A stretch of DNA of 5,057 nt from Candidatus Omnitrophota bacterium (GTDB taxonomy: Bacteria; Omnitrophota; Gorgyraeia; Gygaellales; Profunditerraquicolaceae). The notes below the pieces were generated by a model. It was not told the origin of the DNA. It ran no database searches and worked only from the letters and a program-made list of their open reading frames with translations. Location: assembly GCA_018825725.1 (NCBI GenBank), contig JAHKBC010000304.1, positions 1 to 5,057 of the forward strand, in the 5' to 3' direction. This document shows, one piece after another, positions 1 to 5,057 of the stretch. Every line of letters starts with the position of its first letter. Position 1 is the stretch's first letter. Position numbers and translations under genes: made by a program.

Positions 1-357
1 CCCGATATGTTATTCACCGATATCAATATTAAGGATTTTGATGGAATTGTTTTTGTGGGAGGTAAGGGCGCAAGCGCATATTTCGATGATCCTGTTGCCC
101 ATAAATTAGCGCAGGATAGCCTTAAGGAGAATAGGATTCTGGGAGCGATTTGTATTGCGCCGGTTATACTTGCCAGGGCAGGCGTTTTAAAAGGAAAGAA
201 AGCAACGGTCTGGTCTTCTGAAGCCGGGCAACTCCGGGATAAAGGCGCTGATTATACGGGGCAGAATGTCGAGAGGGACGGCAAGATTATAACTGCTGCC
301 GGGCCTTTTGCTGCCAATGAATTCGGGGAAGAACTAGCCAGGGCTTTGGAAGTTTAA
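1..357 (+). CDS. DJ-1/PfpI family protein (5' end cut off by window)
   Basis: This is the C-terminal part of a DJ-1/PfpI (class I glutamine amidotransferase-like) protein. The frame is open from base 1, so the ATG at 7 is probably internal; a full family member of about 170-190 residues would have its N-terminal strand and the conserved Glu upstream of the window. Visible are the DGIVFVGG strand-turn, the nucleophile elbow GAICIAP with its Cys codon at 151-153, then LARAGVLKGKKATVW and a C-terminal DGKIITAAGPFAANEFGEELA helix region. The residue after the nucleophile is Ile, not the His of PfpI-type proteases (AICHGP), and the stretch after KKATVW has no His where human DJ-1 has His126. A classical Cys-His protease is therefore unlikely; a cysteine-based redox-sensing, chaperone or deglycase-like role is possible but not shown. 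It ends 15 bases before panD, suggesting co-transcription. The family call is firm, the activity unknown. Confidence 0.9.
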   Translation, partial: PDMLFTDINIKDFDGIVFVGGKGASAYFDDPVAHKLAQDSLKENRILGAICIAPVILARAGVLKGKKATVWSSEAGQLRDKGADYTGQNVERDGKIITAAGPFAANEFGEELARALEV

Positions 358-362
358 TCTAA

Positions 363-369
363 GAGGTGA
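363..369 (+). promoter_or_regulatory. Shine-Dalgarno site of panD
   Basis: GAGGTGA is a long match to the anti-Shine-Dalgarno sequence, with its GAGG core 6 bases before the ATG at 373. It fixes the panD start and fills almost the whole gap between the DJ-1 gene and panD, leaving no room for a promoter or terminator there. Confidence 0.8.
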
Positions 370-372
370 AGT

Positions 373-723
373 ATGCAGAGAATAATGTTGAAGTCTAAGA
401 TTCATAGGGCGATTGTTACACAGGCAGAGTTGCATTATCAGGGAAGTATCAGTATCGATTCATTGTTAATGAAAAAGGCTGATATACTGCCGGGTGAAAA
501 GGTGGAAGTTTTTAATCTGAATAATGGCTCGCGCCTTGAAACATACGCTATTGCTGCCAAGGCCGGAACAGGTACGATTTGCCTGAATGGCGCTGCAGCC
601 AGGAGCGCTTGCGTAGGAGATCAGGTTATCATAGTCACTTATGTGATGGTTGAAGATAAGTCAGCAAGAACCATGAAGCCTAAAATAATTAATGTCGACT
701 CCAATAACCGAATTAAAAATTAG
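373..723 (+). CDS. panD: Aspartate 1-decarboxylase proenzyme
   Basis: PanD converts L-aspartate to beta-alanine and CO2 in the cytoplasm, supplying beta-alanine for pantothenate and coenzyme A. It is a pyruvoyl enzyme, made as a proenzyme that cleaves itself between Gly24 and Ser25. The sequence shows HYQGS at 21-25, placing the cleavage pair at exactly the standard positions. Other hallmark residues match the E. coli numbering: Lys9, His11, Tyr22, Arg54, Thr57, Tyr58 (RLETYAIAA) and the NGAAA stretch at 72-76. The length of 116 residues is in the normal range, and the tail [15 protein letters not shown] is the usual family ending. The start has a strong ribosome binding site. Its last 32 bases also encode the start of def, in another frame. 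No panB, panC or maturation factor gene is in the window. The identification is secure. Confidence 0.97.
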   Translation: MQRIMLKSKIHRAIVTQAELHYQGSISIDSLLMKKADILPGEKVEVFNLNNGSRLETYAIAAKAGTGTICLNGAAARSACVGDQVIIVTYVMVEDKSARTMKPKIINVDSNNRIKN

Positions 724-1219
724 GACTATCGGCGACCCCGCCTTAAGAAGGAATGCCCGGGAGGTAAAACAAATTACACCCAGGCATAAAGAAATCCTTA
801 GTAAGATGGCGAGGCTCATGTATGAGAGAAAAGGTATTGGCTTGGCTGCTCCTCAACTTGGGATTAACGAATGTTTGATTATAGTCGATGTCGGCAGTGG
901 CCTTTATAAGCTTATCAATCCTAAAATAATTAAGAAAGAGGGTTGCCGGGTTATGGAGGAGGGCTGCCTGAGTGTTCCGGATACTTATATTAAGGTAAAA
1001 CGGGCAAAAAAGATTCTAATTAAGGCAAAGGATATTGATTGTAATTCTATAACCGTTGAAGCAGATGAACTTTTGGCTTGCGTTATTCAGCATGAGATAG
1101 ACCACTTAAAGGGTAAGTTGATTGTTGATTATGCCTCTTTTCTGGATAAACTTAAATTGTTGGGCAAGAAGAGCTTGATTAATAAGAAGAATGCGAGATT
1201 GTCTAAACCAAAAATATAA
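692..1219 (+). CDS. def: Peptide deformylase
   Basis: Peptide deformylase removes the formyl group from the N-terminal Met of nascent proteins and is a cytoplasmic metalloenzyme (usually Fe2+). All three family motifs are present and intact: GIGLAAPQ at 48-55, EGCLS at 90-94 (metal ligand Cys92) and QHEIDH at 133-138 (ligands His134 and His138, catalytic Glu135). The N-terminal [13 protein letters not shown] is also typical. The protein has 175 residues and ends in a Lys-rich tail from about 153. The ATG at 692 is the only reasonable start: a stop codon (TAA, 686-688) lies just upstream in frame, and later starts would lose the conserved N-terminus. It begins 32 bases inside panD without a recognisable Shine-Dalgarno site, so translation is probably coupled to panD. 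Its own end overlaps the next gene by 29 bases. The usual neighbour fmt is not seen. Confidence 0.97.
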   Translation: MSTPITELKIRTIGDPALRRNAREVKQITPRHKEILSKMARLMYERKGIGLAAPQLGINECLIIVDVGSGLYKLINPKIIKKEGCRVMEEGCLSVPDTYIKVKRAKKILIKAKDIDCNSITVEADELLACVIQHEIDHLKGKLIVDYASFLDKLKLLGKKSLINKKNARLSKPKI

Positions 1220-1388
1220 TATTGGTAATTGTAATTGTAGCTATGTTCCCTGCAGCCGCAAGGGGTCATGTTGTGCCTGTATTTTATACCATCGGAAAAA
1301 CAAGGAATTGCCTGCTTGTTTTTTTGACTCAGAAGCTGAGAAGACCTTTGACCGCTCGATTAAGAATTTTATTCTGATTAACCGCTAA
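1191..1388 (+). CDS. Small cysteine-rich protein, DUF6485-like
   Basis: This is a 65-residue cytoplasmic-looking protein with no signal peptide or membrane segment. It carries eight cysteines (4, 14, 16, 21, 27, 28, 30, 43) and one His at 34, arranged as C-x9-C-x-C-x4-C-x5-CC-x-C, followed by [13 protein letters not shown] and an acidic-to-basic helix [14 protein letters not shown]. From memory of the family this matches the DUF6485 pattern (PCSRKG.CC.C..YHR...ELPACFF), whose function is not known. The cysteine spacing suggests metal or Fe-S binding or thiol chemistry, which is inference. The ATG at 1191 keeps Cys4 and gives a normal family length; the upstream AAGAAGA is only a weak ribosome binding site. 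It starts 29 bases inside def and stops 5 bases before trxB, so it is translated between a deformylase and a thiol reductase. The gene is real with high confidence; its role is unknown. Confidence 0.85.
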   Translation: MRDCLNQKYNIGNCNCSYVPCSRKGSCCACILYHRKNKELPACFFDSEAEKTFDRSIKNFILINR

Positions 1389-1393
1389 CAATT

Positions 1394-2317
1394 ATGCATG
1401 AGCTTATTATTGTGGGTGCCGGGCCAGCAGGATTAGCCGCAGCCCTTTATGCCGGCAGATACAGGATTAATACGCTGGTATTTGAAAAGATGTTTCCCGG
1501 CGGCCAGATTATACTTTCACCCTGGATCGATAATTATCCTGCGTTTCCTGGAGGGGTTTCCACAGAGGAGCTTATCGCTAGAATCAAGAAACAGGTGGAG
1601 GATGTGGGAGTAAAAATTGAACAAAGCCAGGTAGTGGAATTAGGCCAGTTATCTGAAGACAAAAAGGCCATATATAGTGTCAGGACGCCGGAGAAAGAAT
1701 ACCAGGCTAAATCATTAATCCTGGCTCTGGGCGCAACAGCCAAGCGTTTAGGGATTCCGGGCGAGGAGAGATTAATCGGCAAGGGGGTGTCTTATTGTGC
1801 CACCTGCGACGGGCCATTATTTAAAGAAAAAGATGTTGTGGTTGTTGGCGGAGGGGACAAGGCCCTGGAGGAAGCGTTGGTTTTGACTGCTTACGCTAAG
1901 TCTGTAACGATAGTCCATCGCCGCCAGGGGTTCCGCGCCGCAGGCATATTGCAGGAGAAGGTTAAGATTAATCCCAAAATTAAACTTCTTCTGGATGTTG
2001 TGCCTGAAGAAATAATCGGCCAGGTAAAAGTAGATTCGTTAAGAATAAAGACTACCTTAACTAATTCTAACAGTATATTGCAGTGCGCGGGGGTATTTAT
2101 ATTTGTAGGGATTAAGCCTAATACGGATTTCCTAGAAGGGTTCGTTGAGACTGACAAAGAAGGCTTTATTGTTGCCGGCAAGGATCAGGCGACTTCAAAA
2201 AATGGTATCTTTGCCTGCGGCGATTGCCTAAAAAAAGAATTCTATCAGGTAATTAATGCCTGCGCAGAGGGGGCGCAGGCTGTTTATTCGGCATATAAAT
2301 ATTTAATAAACCTTTAG
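1394..2317 (+). CDS. trxB: Thioredoxin reductase (thioredoxin-disulfide reductase)
   Basis: This is a low-molecular-weight bacterial thioredoxin reductase, a cytoplasmic FAD enzyme that passes electrons from NADPH to thioredoxin through a CxxC pair. Domains in order: N-terminal FAD fold with GAGPAGLAAA at 8-17 and FPGGQI at 34-39; a nucleotide domain with redox-active CATC at 135-138, GGGDKALEEA at 152-161 and HRRQGFRA at 175-182; and the C-terminal FAD part with FACGDC at 273-278. HRRxxFR is the usual NADPH 2'-phosphate signature, so NADPH use is likely. The length of 307 residues is normal. Two deviations stand out: Lys156, where Ser/Thr/Ala is usual after GGGD, and Tyr-Gln at 284-285, where Arg-Gln is usual before the last helix. 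There is no clear Shine-Dalgarno site; the start lies 5 bases after the DUF6485-like gene, suggesting coupling. No thioredoxin gene is in the window. Confidence 0.95.
   Translation: MHELIIVGAGPAGLAAALYAGRYRINTLVFEKMFPGGQIILSPWIDNYPAFPGGVSTEELIARIKKQVEDVGVKIEQSQVVELGQLSEDKKAIYSVRTPEKEYQAKSLILALGATAKRLGIPGEERLIGKGVSYCATCDGPLFKEKDVVVVGGGDKALEEALVLTAYAKSVTIVHRRQGFRAAGILQEKVKINPKIKLLLDVVPEEIIGQVKVDSLRIKTTLTNSNSILQCAGVFIFVGIKPNTDFLEGFVETDKEGFIVAGKDQATSKNGIFACGDCLKKEFYQVINACAEGAQAVYSAYKYLINL
2258..2280 (+). repeat. Perfect GC-rich inverted repeat (hairpin) near the 3' end of trxB
   Basis: The arms GCCTGCGC (2258-2265) and GCGCAGGC (2273-2280) are exact reverse complements around a 7-base loop, followed directly by TGTTTATT. 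This resembles a weak intrinsic terminator or an RNA-stabilising stem, placed 35 bases before the trxB stop codon and 55 bases before the purC start. The same bases encode the conserved AEGAQA segment of thioredoxin reductase, which may explain part of the symmetry. The T-tract is interrupted, so full termination is doubtful. Confidence 0.4.
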
Positions 2318-2323
2318 CAAAAT

Positions 2324-2329
2324 GGGGGA
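2324..2329 (+). promoter_or_regulatory. Shine-Dalgarno site of purC
   Basis: GGGGGA lies 6 bases before the ATG at 2336, in the 18-base gap after trxB. It supports this start and suggests that purC is translated independently rather than coupled to trxB. Confidence 0.65.
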
Positions 2330-2335
2330 CGGTTT

Positions 2336-3232
2336 ATGGAGAGTAATTGTTTATTAACTACGGACTTCAAAGATTTAAAGCTTTTTCGCCGCGGTAAGGT
2401 CAGGGATGTGTATGATTTAGGTGAAGAGCTTTTAATAATTTCGACTGACCGAATATCCTGTTTTGATGTAGTTTTGCCTTCCGGGATACCTTATAAGGGC
2501 AGGGTGTTAACTGCTTTGTCCTGTTTTTGGTTTGATTTCTTAAAGGAGGTTATCGAACAACATGTTATTACTGCGGATGCTAGTCAATACCCTAAAGTGG
2601 TTCAGAAATATGCTAATGTTATCTCCGGCAGATCCATGCTGGTAAAAAAGTCCAAGCCTTTGCCTGTAGAATGTGTGGTGCGCGGTTACCTGTCTGGTTC
2701 AGGTTGGAAGGAATATAAGACTAAACAATCGATATGCGAGATTAAACTTCCAGCGGGGCTTAAAGAATCCGACCAACTGCCCCAGGTAATATTTACCCCT
2801 TCTACCAAAGAAGAGGTTGGCCATGATCAGAATGTCAGCCAGGATTACGTGAAAAAAGTCTTAGGCACAGATATATTTGACAAAATAATGCAGGCCAGCA
2901 TTTCGCTTTACCAGAAGGCTGCCGGTTTTGCCAGGCAGAGGGGTATAATTATAGCCGATACAAAGTTTGAATTTGGTATTTTAGATAAAAAAGTAATTCT
3001 TATCGATGAGGTTCTTACTCCTGATTCTTCGCGTTTCTGGCCGGCTGATCAATACCAGCCGGGTAAGCAGCAGCCGAGTTTCGACAAACAGTTTGTCAGG
3101 GATTATTTAGAAGGGTTAGATTGGGATAAGACTCCTCCTGGCCCGGTCCTACCCCAAGATATTATTAACAAGACAACCGAAAAGTATCTAGACGCGTATT
3201 TTAAGTTAACCGGTAAAAAACTTATAGAATAA
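2336..3232 (+). CDS. purC: Phosphoribosylaminoimidazole-succinocarboxamide synthase (SAICAR synthase)
   Basis: PurC joins CAIR with L-aspartate, using ATP, to give SAICAR in de novo purine synthesis; it is cytoplasmic. Visible motifs: the ATP-binding loop RRGKVRDVYDLG at 18-29; TDRISCFDVVLP at 37-48; family signature 1, LPVECVVRGYLSGSG, at 109-123; signature 2, IIADTKFEFG, at 205-214; and the catalytic-site stretch IDEVLTPDSSRFW at 223-235. At 298 residues it is the long form of the family (the type with a C-terminal FDKQFVRDYLEG..W segment), rather than the roughly 240-residue E. coli/Bacillus form. A good ribosome binding site precedes the ATG. The stop codon shares its last A with the next gene's ATG (TAATG), an arrangement that favours translational coupling. 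No other pur genes are in the window, so the purine genes are dispersed or lie further away. The identification is secure. Confidence 0.97.
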   Translation: MESNCLLTTDFKDLKLFRRGKVRDVYDLGEELLIISTDRISCFDVVLPSGIPYKGRVLTALSCFWFDFLKEVIEQHVITADASQYPKVVQKYANVISGRSMLVKKSKPLPVECVVRGYLSGSGWKEYKTKQSICEIKLPAGLKESDQLPQVIFTPSTKEEVGHDQNVSQDYVKKVLGTDIFDKIMQASISLYQKAAGFARQRGIIIADTKFEFGILDKKVILIDEVLTPDSSRFWPADQYQPGKQQPSFDKQFVRDYLEGLDWDKTPPGPVLPQDIINKTTEKYLDAYFKLTGKKLIE

Positions 3233-4197
3233 TGCGCATACTAAAAAGTATACTAAGTTTTGCTCTTCGTGTTTGTATCAGTTTAGTCTTGATTTATTTT
3301 TTGTTTCGGCAGGTGGATACAAAGTCGCTCTATGGTATCCTAAAAAGCACGGACATATATCTTCTGGGTTTGGCTTTTTTGGTTTTTTCCGGGATGTTTA
3401 TTTTGTGTTTTGCGCGTTGGTGGATGCTGCTTAAGACAGTTGCCATGCAGATACCGTTAGCGCGGGCAATCGTCTCATTCTCCGGCGGAATATTTTTCAA
3501 TCTCTTTCTTCCTTCGACTATCGGCGGTGATTTTATACGCAGCGTCGACCTTTCGGTATATACCAAAAAACCCGGAGAAGTGTTGGCTACCGTTTTTCTG
3601 GATAGGCTAAGCGGCTACGTAGGCCTGGTTATTGTTGTTTTAGTCTCCATTTTTTTTGGGCATAAACTCATCCAGGACAATTTTATCTTTGTTTCCATTG
3701 GAATAATCAGTAGTGTCTTAATAATAATTCTGGTAGTGATATTTAATCAGTATATTTATTCTCACCTGAACCGTTTTTTATCAAGGCCCGGCCCCGGCAA
3801 ATTAAAAGATGTTATAAGAATTTTACATGAAGAGGTGCACGCTTTTCGTAACAAAAAAAGAATTATAGTCTTAAATCTTTTTACTTCGCTCTTAATCCAG
3901 GGCATATCTCCTATTGTTTATTATATCGTCGCGTTATCATTCGGGATAAAAACCAATATAATTTATTTCTTTATTTTTCTACCGATAGTCAGTTCGGTAA
4001 CTATGCTGCCGATTTCGCTGGGTGGTTTGGGTGTGCGTGACCTTTTAATCATTTTTCTCCTGGGAAAAATTGGCATTTCCAAAGACCTGGCTTTTGCTCT
4101 TTCCCTGGTAAATTTTGTTTTTTTAGTAATCTATAGTTCTGCTGGAGGTTTAATCTATGTCCTTGGAGTTCATAATCGACGGCTACAACGTAATTAA
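3232..4197 (+). CDS. Multi-pass membrane protein, LPG-synthase-TM / flippase-like family
   Basis: This 321-residue integral membrane protein has about seven to nine hydrophobic segments, roughly at 9-26, 43-60, 78-95, 127-143, 153-172, 213-236, 243-258 and 285-312. It matches the lysylphosphatidylglycerol synthase transmembrane family (AglD/UPF0104-like, PF03706 by recognition): ARWWMLL at 61-67, FFNLFLPSTIGGDFIR at 88-103, DRLSG at 124-128 and PISLGGLGVRD at 260-270 are the usual conserved loops. Members include the membrane half of MprF and stand-alone proteins implicated in lipid or glycolipid translocation. There is no catalytic aminoacyl-transferase domain here, so it is not itself an LPG synthase. 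The substrate is unknown. The start is the TAATG junction with purC (1-base overlap). Its last 41 bases overlap the NYN gene. No glycosyltransferase gene is visible nearby to suggest a substrate. Confidence 0.88.
   Translation: MRILKSILSFALRVCISLVLIYFLFRQVDTKSLYGILKSTDIYLLGLAFLVFSGMFILCFARWWMLLKTVAMQIPLARAIVSFSGGIFFNLFLPSTIGGDFIRSVDLSVYTKKPGEVLATVFLDRLSGYVGLVIVVLVSIFFGHKLIQDNFIFVSIGIISSVLIIILVVIFNQYIYSHLNRFLSRPGPGKLKDVIRILHEEVHAFRNKKRIIVLNLFTSLLIQGISPIVYYIVALSFGIKTNIIYFFIFLPIVSSVTMLPISLGGLGVRDLLIIFLLGKIGISKDLAFALSLVNFVFLVIYSSAGGLIYVLGVHNRRLQRN
4144..4148 (+). promoter_or_regulatory. Shine-Dalgarno site of the NYN gene, inside the membrane-protein gene
   Basis: GGAGG lies 8 bases before the ATG at 4157, inside the coding region for the last membrane segment of the upstream protein. 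It fixes the start of the NYN gene despite the 41-base overlap. Confidence 0.75.
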
Positions 4198-4639
4198 GCA
4201 CCCTTCCTATACCAAGCCTCAAGGAATAAAAGATGACCGATTCGCTTTGATGCAGTTAATCAGTAGCCAGAGTCTCTGCGGGAGCCCCAAAAATAAGGTT
4301 AGAATAGTATTTGATGGTTATCCGGTTAGTAATACCCCTAGAGGAGATGATTATCAAAGCAGGATTATCTATTCGCTTGATATAAGCGCGGATGACTTGA
4401 TAAAACAAATGGTTCAGGCTGCTGTTAATCCCAAGATCGTTATAGTAGTCTCTGATGACCGGGAGGTAGCGGATTCTTCTCGGCTGCAGGGAGCCAGGAT
4501 TTTAGGCGTAGAAGAATTTATCCATACAAGGAAGAATAATAAACATATGAAATCAGGGGCAGATTTACTTAAGGCTCAATTATCTTATAGTCAGATGGAA
4601 GTAATTAATAAAGAATTGAGAAATCTATGGTTAAAGTAA
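4157..4639 (+). CDS. NYN-domain protein, YacP/Rae1-like putative endoribonuclease
   Basis: This 160-residue soluble protein consists of one NYN (PIN-like) domain. Acidic residues typical of the metal-binding nuclease site are present: Asp8 in IIDGYN, Asp53 in VFDGY, Asp79/Asp80 in ISADDLI and Asp100/Asp101 in VVSDDREV. The order IIDGYN..VFDGY..ADD..VVSDDREV is that of the YacP family; Bacillus subtilis YacP (Rae1) is a ribosome-associated endoribonuclease that cuts mRNA in the ribosomal A site. Whether this protein does the same is inference. The length is close to full for the family, and the C-terminal part (about 130-160) is a Lys-rich helix. The start is set by a strong ribosome binding site within the upstream gene. 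It overlaps the following metallo-hydrolase gene by 13 bases. The cysS/mrnC/trmFO neighbours seen in Bacillus are absent. Confidence 0.87.
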   Translation: MSLEFIIDGYNVIKHPSYTKPQGIKDDRFALMQLISSQSLCGSPKNKVRIVFDGYPVSNTPRGDDYQSRIIYSLDISADDLIKQMVQAAVNPKIVIVVSDDREVADSSRLQGARILGVEEFIHTRKNNKHMKSGADLLKAQLSYSQMEVINKELRNLWLK

Positions 4640-5057
4640 AATCTCTCAAGGGTGGTTCTCAGGGTAAAGGAGAATCGTCCCCGGATTTTATAAAATTCCT
4701 GGGAACGGCGGGCGCTCGTTTTGTAATGATTAAACAATTACGGGCATCTGCGGGGCTATGGATATCCTGCCAAGGTACCAATGTAATTATTGACCCTGGC
4801 CCGGGTAGTATCGTGCATTGCGCCAAGAGCAGGCCAAAATTAGACCCTTCTAAACTGGATGCGGTTATTCTTACTCACCGGCATCTTGATCATTGTGGGG
4901 ATGTGAATGTTATGATTGAAGCCATGACTGAAGGAGGTTTCAAGAAAAGGGGTTTGGTTTTTTGCCCTCAGGATGCCTTGGAAGGCGATCCGGTAATCTT
5001 TAAATATCTAAGGAATTTTCCGAAAGAGATTATTGTGCTAAAAAAGAATAAAAAATA
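4627..5057 (+). CDS. MBL-fold metallo-hydrolase (3' end cut off by window)
   Basis: The frame is open from the ATG at 4627 to the window edge (143 full codons, last bases TA). The start of a metallo-beta-lactamase fold is clear: FIKFLGTAGAR (21-31), LWISCQGTNVIIDPGPGS (44-61) and the metal-binding motif THRHLDHCGD, with His84, His86, Asp88 and His89. The C-terminal half with the remaining metal ligands lies outside the window, since such domains usually need about 200-250 residues. The fold covers RNase Z/RNase J-type nucleases, phosphodiesterases, lactonases and others; I cannot assign a substrate. Residues 1-20 are a Gly/Ser/Lys-rich extension before the fold, so the true start might be later, but no good alternative ATG precedes the fold. 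The gene begins 13 bases inside the NYN gene with only a weak ribosome binding site, suggesting coupled expression. Confidence 0.85.
   Translation, partial: MVKVKSLKGGSQGKGESSPDFIKFLGTAGARFVMIKQLRASAGLWISCQGTNVIIDPGPGSIVHCAKSRPKLDPSKLDAVILTHRHLDHCGDVNVMIEAMTEGGFKKRGLVFCPQDALEGDPVIFKYLRNFPKEIIVLKKNKK

Noticed and set aside
759..764. GGGAGG within def as a ribosome binding site for a later def start.
   Set aside because: No in-frame start codon follows at a suitable distance, and a later start would remove the conserved [13 protein letters not shown] segment.
679..933. A 14-base direct repeat, CCTAAAATAATTAA, at 679-692 (panD) and 920-933 (def).
   Set aside because: Both copies are read in frame as Pro-Lys-Ile-Ile, a normal family sequence in each protein, so shared codon use explains it better than a repeat element or operator.
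1199..1220. A perfect TATAAT (1215-1220) with TTGTCT upstream, as a possible internal promoter before trxB.
   Set aside because: The spacing to TTGTCT is only 10 bases, and no -35-like hexamer lies at 16-18 bases. In AT-rich coding DNA a lone TATAAT is expected by chance.
1534..2181. Open frames on the minus strand opposite trxB (1534-1782 and 1891-2181).
   Set aside because: They are antisense shadows of a well-conserved gene, with no ribosome binding site or recognisable protein features.
2928..2949. TTGCCA followed by TATAAT inside purC as a possible promoter.
   Set aside because: The hexamers are only 10 bases apart, too short for a sigma70-type promoter, and the bases encode the conserved PurC region.
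3330..3566. Open frame on the minus strand opposite the membrane-protein gene.
   Set aside because: Its translation has no family resemblance and it lies fully opposite conserved motifs of the + strand protein.
3784..3798. GC-rich tract GGCCCGGCCCCGGC in an otherwise AT-rich gene, possibly a structural or recombination element.
   Set aside because: It encodes a loop (RPGPGK) between membrane segments, and Pro/Gly codons are necessarily GC-rich; there is no flanking repeat.
5040..5046. A AAA AAG slippery heptamer, correctly phased in the MBL gene, suggesting -1 frameshifting.
   Set aside because: A -1 shift meets a stop codon almost at once, the surroundings are generally poly-A-rich, and no downstream stimulatory structure can be assessed because the window ends.

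Overview
This is a compact bacterial window in which every gene lies on the + strand. Nine genes are recognisable: seven complete, one truncated at the left edge and one truncated at the right edge. No gap between genes exceeds 18 bases, and five of the eight junctions overlap, by 1 to 41 bases. There is no room for an intergenic terminator or promoter, so the whole window is probably transcribed as one operon or as part of a longer one. There are no RNA genes, insertion sequences, CRISPR arrays or attachment sites that I can support.

Layout: (1) 1-357, 3' part of a DJ-1/PfpI family protein; (2) 373-723, panD, aspartate 1-decarboxylase; (3) 692-1219, def, peptide deformylase; (4) 1191-1388, a 65-residue cysteine-rich protein resembling the DUF6485 family; (5) 1394-2317, trxB, thioredoxin reductase; (6) 2336-3232, purC, SAICAR synthase; (7) 3232-4197, a multi-pass membrane protein of the LPG-synthase-TM / flippase-like family; (8) 4157-4639, a YacP/Rae1-type NYN-domain putative RNase; (9) 4627-5057 and beyond, an MBL-fold metallo-hydrolase with an intact HxHxDH motif.

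The genes do not form a single pathway. PanD (beta-alanine for pantothenate/CoA), Def (N-formyl removal from nascent proteins) and PurC (purine synthesis) are housekeeping. DJ-1, the cysteine-rich protein and TrxB form a loosely redox-flavoured left half. The NYN protein and the MBL hydrolase, which overlap by 13 bases at the right end, could both act on RNA. None of the usual partners (other pan or pur genes, fmt, trxA) is inside the window. It looks like the scrambled, tightly overlapped housekeeping operon typical of a streamlined or uncultivated lineage.

Organism: a bacterium with moderately AT-rich DNA, Lys/Ile-rich proteins and a mixture of strong and absent Shine-Dalgarno sites. The gene content and style would fit an uncultivated candidate phylum such as Omnitrophota or a neighbour, but that is a weak inference; nothing in the window fixes the taxon.

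I did not find a convincing new defence or mobile system. The points most worth a second look are the cysteine-rich small gene wedged between def and trxB, the dual-coding overlaps at panD/def and def/DUF6485, the NYN/MBL pair, and a perfect GC-rich hairpin near the 3' end of trxB.
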